Positions 16,524 through 24,401 of a stretch of 64,000 bases of DNA are shown piece by piece. This DNA is from CAYMPW01 sp964392725 (GTDB taxonomy: Archaea > Thermoplasmatota > Thermoplasmata > Methanomassiliicoccales > Methanomethylophilaceae), in the NCBI GenBank assembly GCA_964392725.1, contig CAYMPW010000001.1:1-64000 (forward strand), read 5' to 3'. The notes beneath the pieces are model-generated. The model was not told the origin of the DNA. It saw only the letters and a program-made list of their open reading frames with translations, and made no database searches. Position 1 is the stretch's first letter. Every line of letters starts with the position of its first letter. The translations under genes and the position numbers were made by a program.

Positions 16524-18107
16524 ATGAATGTAGCTCTTATTATTTTGATAATTTTGGCGATTATTTACGTTCCGATGTACATCTACGTATTAAAATCTCC
16601 AAAAGCCCAGGAGAAAGGATTCGTTCCATACGGACCCTGTATTATGATTAAAACTCAACTGGGTAAGAAACTAATGGATAAGTGGAGCAAATACACCAAA
16701 TTTTGGAGAGTTATGGGCTTCATATCGAAAATCATAGCTTACATTTTGATGGCATTCATTGTTTTCATTCTTGTTGTGGATGTTTTGGCGCTTCCGCAGA
16801 TGATTGGAAAAGGTGGAATCGGAATAGAATATGCTTTGGCAATTCCCGGTCTTAATCCAATGTTACCACTCGTTTATGGTGTTATTGCATTGGTTATCGC
16901 AATGGTTACCCATGAATTGGCACACGGTATTCAAGCGCGTGCAAACGGAATGCGTGTGGACACAACAGGTCTTTTGCATTGCGTTGTTCCTGTGGGGGCT
17001 TTTGTAGAACCAAACGAAGAAGATCTCAACAAAGCATCACGTAGAGCAAAAGGTGATGTTTACGCAGCAGGTATCGCAACCAATTTTGTAATTGCGATTG
17101 TAATGTTCTGTCTGTTAAGCGGAGTTCTTCTCGGAATGGTTACAACAGACCATGAGGACAGTGCAGGCGTTTTCTCAATTCTTAAAGATAGTCCGGCTCA
17201 GGATTCAGGAGTTCCTGATGCAGCTTTGGTAGAGAAGATTGGAGATTATGAAATTTACATTGAATATGTAGACGGATACATGCATGTTAAAACTGCAGAT
17301 GAGGCCTTCCCAATATCTCCAACTACAAAATATCCTGTTTCATATTTGACAAATACTGGATCTGCCCAATCAACAAGTGATATTCAATTCGGTTTGTATG
17401 TATCATCCGTTGTATCAGATTCTCCGGCTTCCAAAGCAGGATTGCCCGATGATTCATTCATTTCAACTATGACTATCGTTGGAGATACAGAAGCTGAGAA
17501 TCAAACATTCACAGTTTATGATCCATACACATTTATGGACACAATGAATAAAATCGAACCCAATACAACTGTTGATATAAGTTATGTTGAAAAGGATGCG
17601 ACGGAATTATCTACAGTGACAGTAACAATCGGAGATAAAGATGGTAAAGGATACCTTGGAGTATACACATCATTCTCTGGTTTCGCTTTTGTTACACCTA
17701 CAATGATTCTCGAATCCGCAAAGAATCCGACCGCAGGCGCAGATTCCATCGGAGAAGTTGCGATGAGTCTCATGCAGTATGTCGGATCTCCGTTCAAAGG
17801 ATATTCTCCTTTGCCCGAAGATGTTCAGTGGTGGTATGACGTTCCAGGTGGAGATGTATTCTGGATCATAACTACAATGGTATTCTGGATATTCTGGTTA
17901 AGTCTGGTTCTCGGAGTTACCAACGCACTTCCTGCAGTTCCGTTCGACGGAGGTTTCATCTTCGCAGGCGGAGTGAGTTGGGTGCTTGAGAAAGCAGGAT
18001 TCAAAGACGAAGAGAAAAGAGAAGAAGCAGTCGGCGGAATCACAAGTTTTGTTTCGATGTTTACAATTTTAATCTTAGTATTGGTTATTTTTGTTATTGT
18101 ATTCTAA
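16524..18107 (+). CDS. Site-2 protease family membrane metalloprotease (M50) with PDZ region
   Basis: The 527-residue integral membrane protein carries the zinc site HELAH (130-134) within a membrane segment and the second S2P motif NALPAVPFDGG (about 466-476). A soluble, PDZ-like middle region (about 220-400) contains two similar stretches, KDSPAQDSGVPD and SDSPASKAGLPD, each like a PDZ ligand loop. N-terminal and C-terminal hydrophobic segments anchor it. Such proteases cut transmembrane regulators. It follows mptE by 34 bases and ends with a strong terminator. The substrate is unknown. Confidence 0.93.
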   Translation: MNVALIILIILAIIYVPMYIYVLKSPKAQEKGFVPYGPCIMIKTQLGKKLMDKWSKYTKFWRVMGFISKIIAYILMAFIVFILVVDVLALPQMIGKGGIGIEYALAIPGLNPMLPLVYGVIALVIAMVTHELAHGIQARANGMRVDTTGLLHCVVPVGAFVEPNEEDLNKASRRAKGDVYAAGIATNFVIAIVMFCLLSGVLLGMVTTDHEDSAGVFSILKDSPAQDSGVPDAALVEKIGDYEIYIEYVDGYMHVKTADEAFPISPTTKYPVSYLTNTGSAQSTSDIQFGLYVSSVVSDSPASKAGLPDDSFISTMTIVGDTEAENQTFTVYDPYTFMDTMNKIEPNTTVDISYVEKDATELSTVTVTIGDKDGKGYLGVYTSFSGFAFVTPTMILESAKNPTAGADSIGEVAMSLMQYVGSPFKGYSPLPEDVQWWYDVPGGDVFWIITTMVFWIFWLSLVLGVTNALPAVPFDGGFIFAGGVSWVLEKAGFKDEEKREEAVGGITSFVSMFTILILVLVIFVIVF

Positions 18108-18112
18108 AACAA

Positions 18113-18151
18113 TTTCAGCCCCATTCGGGGCTGAAATATTTTCTTTATTTT
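18113..18151 (+). terminator. Strong hairpin terminator after the site-2 protease
   Basis: ATTTCAGCCCC (18113-18123), loop ATTC, GGGGCTGAAAT (18128-18138) is a perfect 11-bp stem followed by ATTTTCTTTATTTT. Confidence 0.85.
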
Positions 18152-18230
18152 ACAGATTTCATCTCTAAAAAAGATGTAAATTTACTTTTTGTTGCAACAA
18201 CCTTTTATCTTTTCGAGGGTTCGCGATATT

Positions 18231-19205
18231 ATGGATTTGCAGGAAATCACCGACTCGATACGTAACTATCCTGGTGTAACCAGAAAAAGAAGTATATGCA
18301 GTATTGTTAGTGGATTGCCTCTTTCTGGATTTCCCGAAGTTGTTGCAGCAGAAGGTGAAGATGCTGCAGCTATTGAACATGGAAATGATTGTATTCTTTT
18401 GGCAACAGATGGAATAATGGAATCACTCCTGAATATAGATCCTTTTTACGCAGGATATTTTGCAGTTCTTGTTAACGTGAATGATATTGCAGCAATGGGT
18501 GGAAAGCCACTCGCTATGGTTGATGTACTTTCACATAAAAATGACGAATCCTGTTCTAAAATTCTTGAAGGTATGAATGTTGCCGTACAGAAATTTAAAG
18601 TTCCAATAGTTGGAGGTCACACACATCCTGATTGTAAATATCATGCAATCGATATTTCCATTGTGGGCGTTGTTCCAACCAAAGATTTAATCCGTAGTGA
18701 TTCTGCAAAACCCGGAGACGATGTTGTTTTTGTAATGGATCTTGATGGCTTTTTCCCAGAGATTCTTCCGTATGCATGGGATACCACAACACGCAAAGAT
18801 GGAGATCTTGTACGTGCACAGATGGATGTCATGTGTAAAATCGCTTCAGAAGGCCTCGCACACGCTTGTAAGGATATGAGCAACCCAGGAAGCGTAGGAA
18901 CTCTTGGGATGTTGTTAGAAACATCTAGAAAAGGTGCAACAATCGATCTCAATAAAATTCCAACTCCTAAAAATGTAAATTTCCTTCAGTGGTTGTTGAC
19001 ATACCAGGGATGTGGTTTTGTTTTTGCTTGCCCTCCTGAAAATTCTCAGCGCATAATTGATATTTTTTCAGAAGTCGGATGTGCAGGTGCAGTAGTAGGA
19101 AAAATCGAAGATACCCGTATTCTCAGACTCGTAAAAGATAACGAAGAATCGGTTTTGTTTGATTTTACCAAAGATATCATAACCGGTTGCGTTCCAAAAG
19201 AATAA
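18231..19205 (+). CDS. Methanogenesis marker protein 2 (AIR-synthase-like)
   Basis: The 324-residue protein has the PurM/SelD/ThiL fold: N-terminal AIRS domain with GEDAAAIEHGND and the NVNDIAAMGGKPLAMVDVLS motif, then VGGHTHPD and a C-terminal AIRS domain with DMSNPGSVGTLGML. These features match the methanogenesis marker 2 family, ATP-dependent enzymes found in methanogens whose reaction is not known. The ATG at 18231 was chosen because the conserved N-terminus begins MDLQEITDSIRNYPG. It is monocistronic; the SRP RNA gene converges on it. Confidence 0.9.
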   Translation: MDLQEITDSIRNYPGVTRKRSICSIVSGLPLSGFPEVVAAEGEDAAAIEHGNDCILLATDGIMESLLNIDPFYAGYFAVLVNVNDIAAMGGKPLAMVDVLSHKNDESCSKILEGMNVAVQKFKVPIVGGHTHPDCKYHAIDISIVGVVPTKDLIRSDSAKPGDDVVFVMDLDGFFPEILPYAWDTTTRKDGDLVRAQMDVMCKIASEGLAHACKDMSNPGSVGTLGMLLETSRKGATIDLNKIPTPKNVNFLQWLLTYQGCGFVFACPPENSQRIIDIFSEVGCAGAVVGKIEDTRILRLVKDNEESVLFDFTKDIITGCVPKE

Positions 19206-19217
19206 TTTGGAAAAAAA

Positions 19218-19531
19218 GGTGTTAGGCCGCAAAGGTTGACGCCACCTCGCGCTACAGGCTGATCACTTCGTTTCTCAACCCCGCTTCCCCGCAAACGTCA
19301 GTAGTTCGCAGTAAGGCTGCTCCCGTCAGGACCTGACCCGGTTTCCGCGATTAGGATATCTGTTTCAACCCTCCGGTTGCACATAATATCTACGCCAACT
19401 CCGCAGGACAGGATCTCATAGTCCCTAGGTGGGCCTGAAGGTTTGGTGGCGCCGTCCAATGTTGTCACCCCCGCATATTGACGGTTTCGGTGTAAAAGGA
19501 TACGCCAAGCACCCCGGTCAAGCCTAACACC
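19218..19531 (-). ncRNA. Signal recognition particle 7S RNA
   Basis: The minus strand begins GGTGTTAGGC (complement of 19522-19531) and ends GCCTAACACC (complement of 19218-19227), a perfect 10-bp helix 1 joining the ends. The conserved helix 8 motif reads CAGGTCCTGACGGGAGCAGC, with the symmetric-loop element GGGAGCAGCC. The total, about 314 nt, is right for archaeal SRP RNA. A TATA box (TTATATATCC, complement of 19548-19557) lies about 25 nt upstream, and seven T residues end the transcript (complement of 19211-19217). The apical loop is not the usual GNRA/GGAA type. Confidence 0.95.
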
Positions 19532-19678
19532 ACTCCTATATTTCGATGGATATATAATTCCTCCTATTGGGTTATATTCCATCCAGAATAGTAAAATCGT
19601 GCATATTTTTATTTCATATTCTTTGAAATATCCGATATTTTTGGAAACTCTATAATATCATTTGGATGATATGTTCAC

Positions 19679-22222
19679 ATGGATTTGACGGGTCTGACTT
19701 CTAAGGAAGTTAAGGAACGAATGGCTTCCGGAGATGTAAACTCCGTGGAACAAGCAGTTAGCAGAACATACAAAGACATTATTGTAAAGAACGTATGTAC
19801 GACTTTCAACCTGATTCTGTTTGGATTGGGTGCGGCACTACTCATTCTTGGAGAGCCGATGAATGCCATGGCAGCTACGGGAATCATTCTTTTGAATGTA
19901 CTTGTGGCAACTTTGCAGGAAATCAAAGCCAAACGCCGTTTGGACAAAATCGCATTGTTGTTAAGACCAAAAGTCACAGTTTTAAGAGATGGCGAAGAAT
20001 TTGAAATAGACCAGTCAAAAATCGTAAAAGATGATATTATCCATTTGGAAGCCGGAGACCAAGCCTTGGTTGACGGAGAACTTCTATTCGCCAAATCCCT
20101 TGAACTCGATGAATCTCTTCTCACAGGAGAATCCAGTACCGTTCGCAAGAAAGAAGGAGACGAAGTATATTCCGGATCTTTTTGCGTAACAGGAGATGGT
20201 TACTTCAAAGTAACAAAATTCGGAGCGGATTCTTTTGCATCCAAAATGCTTTCCAGCGCAAAAGAGTACAACAGTAAAAACACGCCTTTGCAAATGGAAA
20301 CATCCGCAATAACGAAATTACTCATTTCGATTGCAGGAGTTTACATGGTTTTGGTAGTGATTTTAGCAATAGTAAAAGCATATGATTTGGGTGCAATAAT
20401 CAATTCTGCGATTATTGTATTGGATATCGTTCCAATTGCTTTGTTCCTTTTGATTGTTATCACGTATATGATTGCGGCTGTTCGTATGGCGGACGGAGGA
20501 GTTTTACTTCAAAGATCCAATGCTGTCGAATCGCTCAGTCATGTGGATACGGTTTGCATGGATAAAACCGGAACAATTACCAACAATAACTTGGTATTCA
20601 GAGAACTTGTAAGTTTTGACGAATCTCAAGATTCAAAACAGTTGATTGGTGCTTTTGCAACTGTAACCGGAAGCAAAAACCGTACAATCCAGGCAATATC
20701 CAAAGAATTTGGAAACATCGATTGTAAACTTCTTGAAGAAATTCAGTTTTCTTCCGAAAGAAAATACAGTGCGGTCAGAATAGAAATCAACGGAGTCGAA
20801 ACATCCCTTTTCATGGGAGCTTGGTCTTCTTTGAAGAATAAATGCAAGGATTCGAAGAATGTTGAAGAATTAATTGAAAATGCTTCTTCTCAAGGTCTCA
20901 GAAACGTTGTATTTTGTACGGCAAATCCCGAACCTTTGTTTGATGGTACCGATTATGTTATGCCGGAACTCAAACTTCTCGCTATTGTAAATATTGAAGA
21001 TGAAGTTCGTCCCGATTGCAGAGAAACAATCGGTGTTTTCCTTGAAAATGGAATGGATCTCAAAGTCATATCCGGAGATAATCCCGAAACAGTGGATGCA
21101 CTTTTCACAATCGCTAAAATTCCCGGCGAAAGAAAAATCATTTCCGGCGAAGAACTCGATGCGCTTTCAGGAGACGAGAAAACCAAAGCAATTTTGGAAA
21201 CCAATATTTTCGGAAGAATGAAACCCGACCACAAACAGGAAATAATTTCCACTTTGAAAAACAACGGAAGATATGTTGCAATGGTTGGAGATGGTGTAAA
21301 CGATGTCAAATCTTTGAAAGAAGCACAGGTCGGAATATCCATGCAGAGCGGAAGCGGAGCTACACGCGGTGTTGCAGATATGGTTCTTATCGATGATGCA
21401 TTCTCGGCCCTTCCACGTGCGTTGGTAGAGGGGAGAAAAACAGTATCCGGAATGAGAGATATTCTTAAGATTTACATAACAAGAAATTTCATACTGGCTT
21501 TCTTGGTTTTTGCCATTCTTATCGTTGGCGGCCTCATCGGAATAGACGCGATACCGCTTCTTGTGATTCAGAATCTTTATTATGCGTTCCTTACGGTTTC
21601 GGTATCCGCATTCCTTTTAGCTATATGGGCTAAACCTACAGAAAATAAAGGTGCTATTCTCCCGGATGTTTTGCGGTATGCTTTACCCATGGCGTTATTG
21701 ATTTCTTTCTTTGCCATGGCAGTCTACATATTCTTCTGGATCGGAACAACTGAAGGATTAATCTCAATTCAATATACGGCAGAACAACTTGCCAGTTTCG
21801 GTTGGCCCACACTTACGCCAGGAGATCCTGCAATATACGACATCAATAGAATTGCTGAAATCAATGCTAGAAATGCTATGCTTGTGTTCCTTGTGCTTGC
21901 AGGAATATCTCAGTTGGCTTTAGTAGCGCCCAGATGGAAATTCATGTCAATCGACGGAAGAATCCATGACGATTATCGCCCCATGATCCTTATGATATTG
22001 CTGTTCGCATTGGTTTGTCTTGTATACAATGTTCCCTGGTTCTGTGACAACATAGCATTCTTGACGATATTCCCACCTGTATACGCCATAGGATTGATTT
22101 TGTATACTGTCGTATGGTTTGTATTGGCACGTTTCATCATGCGCAAGTTCCAGTTCAAAATAATTGTTGATAGGACTTTGACATGGTTCAACAAGAGTCT
22201 TGATAAACTTTACAAAGATTGA
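19679..22222 (+). CDS. Cation-transporting P-type ATPase (P2-like)
   Basis: The 847-residue pump has the actuator motif TGES (149-152), the phosphorylation site DKTGT (Asp295) and the hinge GDGVND (537-542), with an N-terminal pair, a central pair and six C-terminal membrane segments. Membrane segment 4 reads VLDIVPIALFLL instead of the PEGL motif of calcium and Na/K pumps, so the transported ion cannot be assigned. It resembles CtpE-like HAD-IC ATPases. An upstream hydrophobic-box TATA sequence (TATAATAT near 19652) fits a leaderless start. Its 3' end overlaps the convergent exonuclease gene by 13 bases. Confidence 0.9.
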   Translation: MDLTGLTSKEVKERMASGDVNSVEQAVSRTYKDIIVKNVCTTFNLILFGLGAALLILGEPMNAMAATGIILLNVLVATLQEIKAKRRLDKIALLLRPKVTVLRDGEEFEIDQSKIVKDDIIHLEAGDQALVDGELLFAKSLELDESLLTGESSTVRKKEGDEVYSGSFCVTGDGYFKVTKFGADSFASKMLSSAKEYNSKNTPLQMETSAITKLLISIAGVYMVLVVILAIVKAYDLGAIINSAIIVLDIVPIALFLLIVITYMIAAVRMADGGVLLQRSNAVESLSHVDTVCMDKTGTITNNNLVFRELVSFDESQDSKQLIGAFATVTGSKNRTIQAISKEFGNIDCKLLEEIQFSSERKYSAVRIEINGVETSLFMGAWSSLKNKCKDSKNVEELIENASSQGLRNVVFCTANPEPLFDGTDYVMPELKLLAIVNIEDEVRPDCRETIGVFLENGMDLKVISGDNPETVDALFTIAKIPGERKIISGEELDALSGDEKTKAILETNIFGRMKPDHKQEIISTLKNNGRYVAMVGDGVNDVKSLKEAQVGISMQSGSGATRGVADMVLIDDAFSALPRALVEGRKTVSGMRDILKIYITRNFILAFLVFAILIVGGLIGIDAIPLLVIQNLYYAFLTVSVSAFLLAIWAKPTENKGAILPDVLRYALPMALLISFFAMAVYIFFWIGTTEGLISIQYTAEQLASFGWPTLTPGDPAIYDINRIAEINARNAMLVFLVLAGISQLALVAPRWKFMSIDGRIHDDYRPMILMILLFALVCLVYNVPWFCDNIAFLTIFPPVYAIGLILYTVVWFVLARFIMRKFQFKIIVDRTLTWFNKSLDKLYKD

Positions 22223-22821
22223 AGACGGTAATCTTTGTTACGATACATTTGTATCATAACATGTGCCGCCATAATCGCGTCCGAAAGGGCGCGATGGTCT
22301 TGTTTTCCGTGAATTTCTGCAGGATCGCCTTTGGTAATAAATTCGTAAGCAAAATCAAGTTTTGGATACTTGTATTGTCTTCCATAATATTGACTTGGTT
22401 GTTTACAAACGGGTGTTGCAGCCTTCATAATATCTGTTTCCTCAGTAAAAACTCCCTTTAAAGACCAAGGGGGAAGATACAGGAATTTATCCATATCATA
22501 TTCTACGTTGAAAGATGTGACTTTTTTTCCTTTGAGAATTTCACAAACATCTTCGATAACTTCTGCAGCGGGTTTTCCTGCGGCAACCATTTCCAAGGTC
22601 ATGTCTGTATTTTCAAAAATCCATGCGTTTCTACGATATTCATTCCATCCGGAAACATCGTATCCGACAACTTCTTCGTATACGGGTTCAACAGATCCTT
22701 TTGCGAGATTTACTTTACATATTCCAATATCAACAACAACGTCTTCGGGAGCTCCTTTTAGGCCTGTTGTTTCTGTATCCAGAACATATATGTCATCCAT
22801 GCAAAAATCATCTAATCTCAT
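22210..22821 (-). CDS. DnaQ-like 3'-5' exonuclease
   Basis: This 203-residue DEDDh exonuclease has motif I YVLDTETTGL near the N-terminus, motif II FNVEYDMDKF and motif III QDHRALSDA, giving the four acidic residues and the catalytic His. It probably trims DNA or RNA 3' ends. The start ATG (MRLDDF) lies three bases beyond the stop codon of the upstream membrane-anchored gene, so the two are likely cotranscribed. A TTG start 21 bases further upstream is less likely. Confidence 0.9.
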   Translation of the reverse strand: MRLDDFCMDDIYVLDTETTGLKGAPEDVVVDIGICKVNLAKGSVEPVYEEVVGYDVSGWNEYRRNAWIFENTDMTLEMVAAGKPAAEVIEDVCEILKGKKVTSFNVEYDMDKFLYLPPWSLKGVFTEETDIMKAATPVCKQPSQYYGRQYKYPKLDFAYEFITKGDPAEIHGKQDHRALSDAIMAAHVMIQMYRNKDYRLQSL

Positions 22822-22823
22822 AT

Positions 22824-23318
22824 TCAATCCCGTTCTTTCCAAACCGTGAAATATAATCCTGCCAAAAGAAATACAATTCCGGATGCGATTCCCGCAATCA
22901 GAATATAACTTCCCGCATCCAGACCTCTCGACCTGTCTACTACACTTGGAACGTCTTTTATTTCTAAGGGGATGATTCCCTTTACTTCCATAATTATGTT
23001 TTCACTGATGTTACTTATAATGTAGTTCTTTTTTACAAGTTTAAAGTCTTCAATGACATTTTTTACTTCAACTTCTGTGTTTTCATTAAAATAAACAGTA
23101 AGATGTCCCAAATCATTAATTTCGGAAGAAATGCTAATTGTTACCGTACTTCCCGCAGGAATTTTATCGAGATCTTGAGTATCTGAAGAAATAATCATTC
23201 CCTTTTCTTCATAGATTGGATCCCAGTAGATTGAATAATATGATTCGCCATCCGTCATCGGAGTAAAAACAGATAGCATAAAAATTAGACCAATAACTAT
23301 TACCGGCAATAGTTTCAT
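22824..23318 (-). CDS. Secreted, C-terminally anchored protein of unknown function
   Basis: The 164-residue protein has an N-terminal signal-like hydrophobic stretch (MKLLPVIVIGLIFMLSVF), an extracellular domain predicted to be mostly beta strand, and a C-terminal membrane anchor (about 137-159) followed by the basic tail KERD. The start MKLLPV at 23318 was chosen because a TATA box (TTTATAACATT, about 23338-23348) lies 25 bases upstream, fitting a leaderless transcript; an ATG 15 bases earlier is also possible. I do not recognise the family. It precedes the exonuclease gene closely. Confidence 0.7.
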   Translation of the reverse strand: MKLLPVIVIGLIFMLSVFTPMTDGESYYSIYWDPIYEEKGMIISSDTQDLDKIPAGSTVTISISSEINDLGHLTVYFNENTEVEVKNVIEDFKLVKKNYIISNISENIIMEVKGIIPLEIKDVPSVVDRSRGLDAGSYILIAGIASGIVFLLAGLYFTVWKERD

Positions 23319-23411
23319 AGATATAAATAACATATTAATGTTATAAATCTTATCTGCTTTTAGGAATAAAATTGCCGTCAAATATTAATACAGACAGTAA
23401 GAGTGCAGAGT

Positions 23412-23606
23412 ATGGATATCAACGTAAAAATTGATGGAAAATCTTTGACTGTTCCCGAAGGAAGTACGGTAGAGCAGGTTGCAAGAACTGCAGGTTTTTA
23501 CCCTGATGCATATATTTTCCTGAGAAACAATGTTCCAGTTCCAGTGGATCTTCCATTAAACGAAGGCGATTCCATCAATCTTTTGAGAGTTGCCTCAGGC
23601 GGATGA
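23412..23606 (+). CDS. MoaD/ThiS-like ubiquitin-fold sulfur carrier
   Basis: The 64-residue protein has the beta-grasp pattern: MDINVKIDGKSLTVPEG, then NNVPVPVDLPLNEGDSINLLR, and ends in the diagnostic di-glycine (ASGG) that is adenylated and thiocarboxylated. It may serve molybdopterin, thiamine or tRNA thiolation, or act as a SAMP-like modifier; no E1-like partner is nearby, so the pathway is open. The gene overlaps the convergent CobQ-like gene by 12 bases. Confidence 0.85.
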   Translation: MDINVKIDGKSLTVPEGSTVEQVARTAGFYPDAYIFLRNNVPVPVDLPLNEGDSINLLRVASGG

Positions 23607-24401
23607 GGCAATTTCGTCTATATGATCGAAATCCAACGCTTTTTCAGCAATATCCGTAAGTTCATCTAAATTTACAAGGAATTCTGTTTTCGGATCGCCG
23701 TCTCCAATTTTTCCACCAGAATCCGAGAGTGAATCTTCTTCGGGGAATTTCAAATCAATATATGGCATAATTCCATAACATTTCATTCCCGTCAATTCTT
23801 CTATTTTATCAATTCCGGATTTCAAAATAGAACTATCTCCACGGAATCTGTTAATGATATATCCTTTCAAAAGATGTCTCGATTCTTCAGGAATAATTCT
23901 CCAGGTTCCGTAAACGGCTGCAAAAACTCCTCCTCTTTCAATATCTGCAATCAAAACAGCAGGGATGTTTCTTTCTTTAGCCATGCGAATATTTGCAACA
24001 TCTTTATCCAAAATATTCAATTCCGCAGGAGATCCCGAACCTTCGCATACAATTGCTTCATATTCTTTTGAAAGGGAATCGAACGAATCACATGCAACTT
24101 TTACTCTGGCTTCTACATCGCCTTCTGCAGGTTTTCCATTCAAAAGAAGTTGCATTCCACCTTTTTTAGATTTTAAAAGAACGGGATTCATTCTAATGTC
24201 CGGTATAATATTACAAGCAAGGGCTTGAAAAGCCTGACCTATTCCAATTTCTCCGGTTTCTGTTTCAAAAGTAGTCGCAGAAAGATTGAATCCTTTGAAA
24301 GGAGCAACTTTCTTTCCCAAACGGAAAAGATGTCTGCAATATACGGCGGACATCAACGTTTTTCCAGCTCCGGAAGACGTTCCTAAGACAATAAGTTTCA
24401 T
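23595..24401 (-). CDS. CobQ/CbiP-like ATPase lacking the amidotransferase domain
   Basis: The 268-residue protein has the dethiobiotin-synthetase-like N-terminal half of CbiP: P loop GTSSGAGKT (7-15), KGFNLSA, EGSGSPAELNI and ADIERGGVFA. It lacks the C-terminal class I glutamine amidotransferase domain with its Cys and His. Its ATG overlaps the cbiP stop codon (ATGA), so it is coupled to the full-length enzyme. It might act as a partner of CbiP, sharing its amidotransferase, or use another ammonia source. The C-terminal 30 residues look acidic and divergent. Confidence 0.85.
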   Translation of the reverse strand: MKLIVLGTSSGAGKTLMSAVYCRHLFRLGKKVAPFKGFNLSATTFETETGEIGIGQAFQALACNIIPDIRMNPVLLKSKKGGMQLLLNGKPAEGDVEARVKVACDSFDSLSKEYEAIVCEGSGSPAELNILDKDVANIRMAKERNIPAVLIADIERGGVFAAVYGTWRIIPEESRHLLKGYIINRFRGDSSILKSGIDKIEELTGMKCYGIMPYIDLKFPEEDSLSDSGGKIGDGDPKTEFLVNLDELTDIAEKALDFDHIDEIASSA

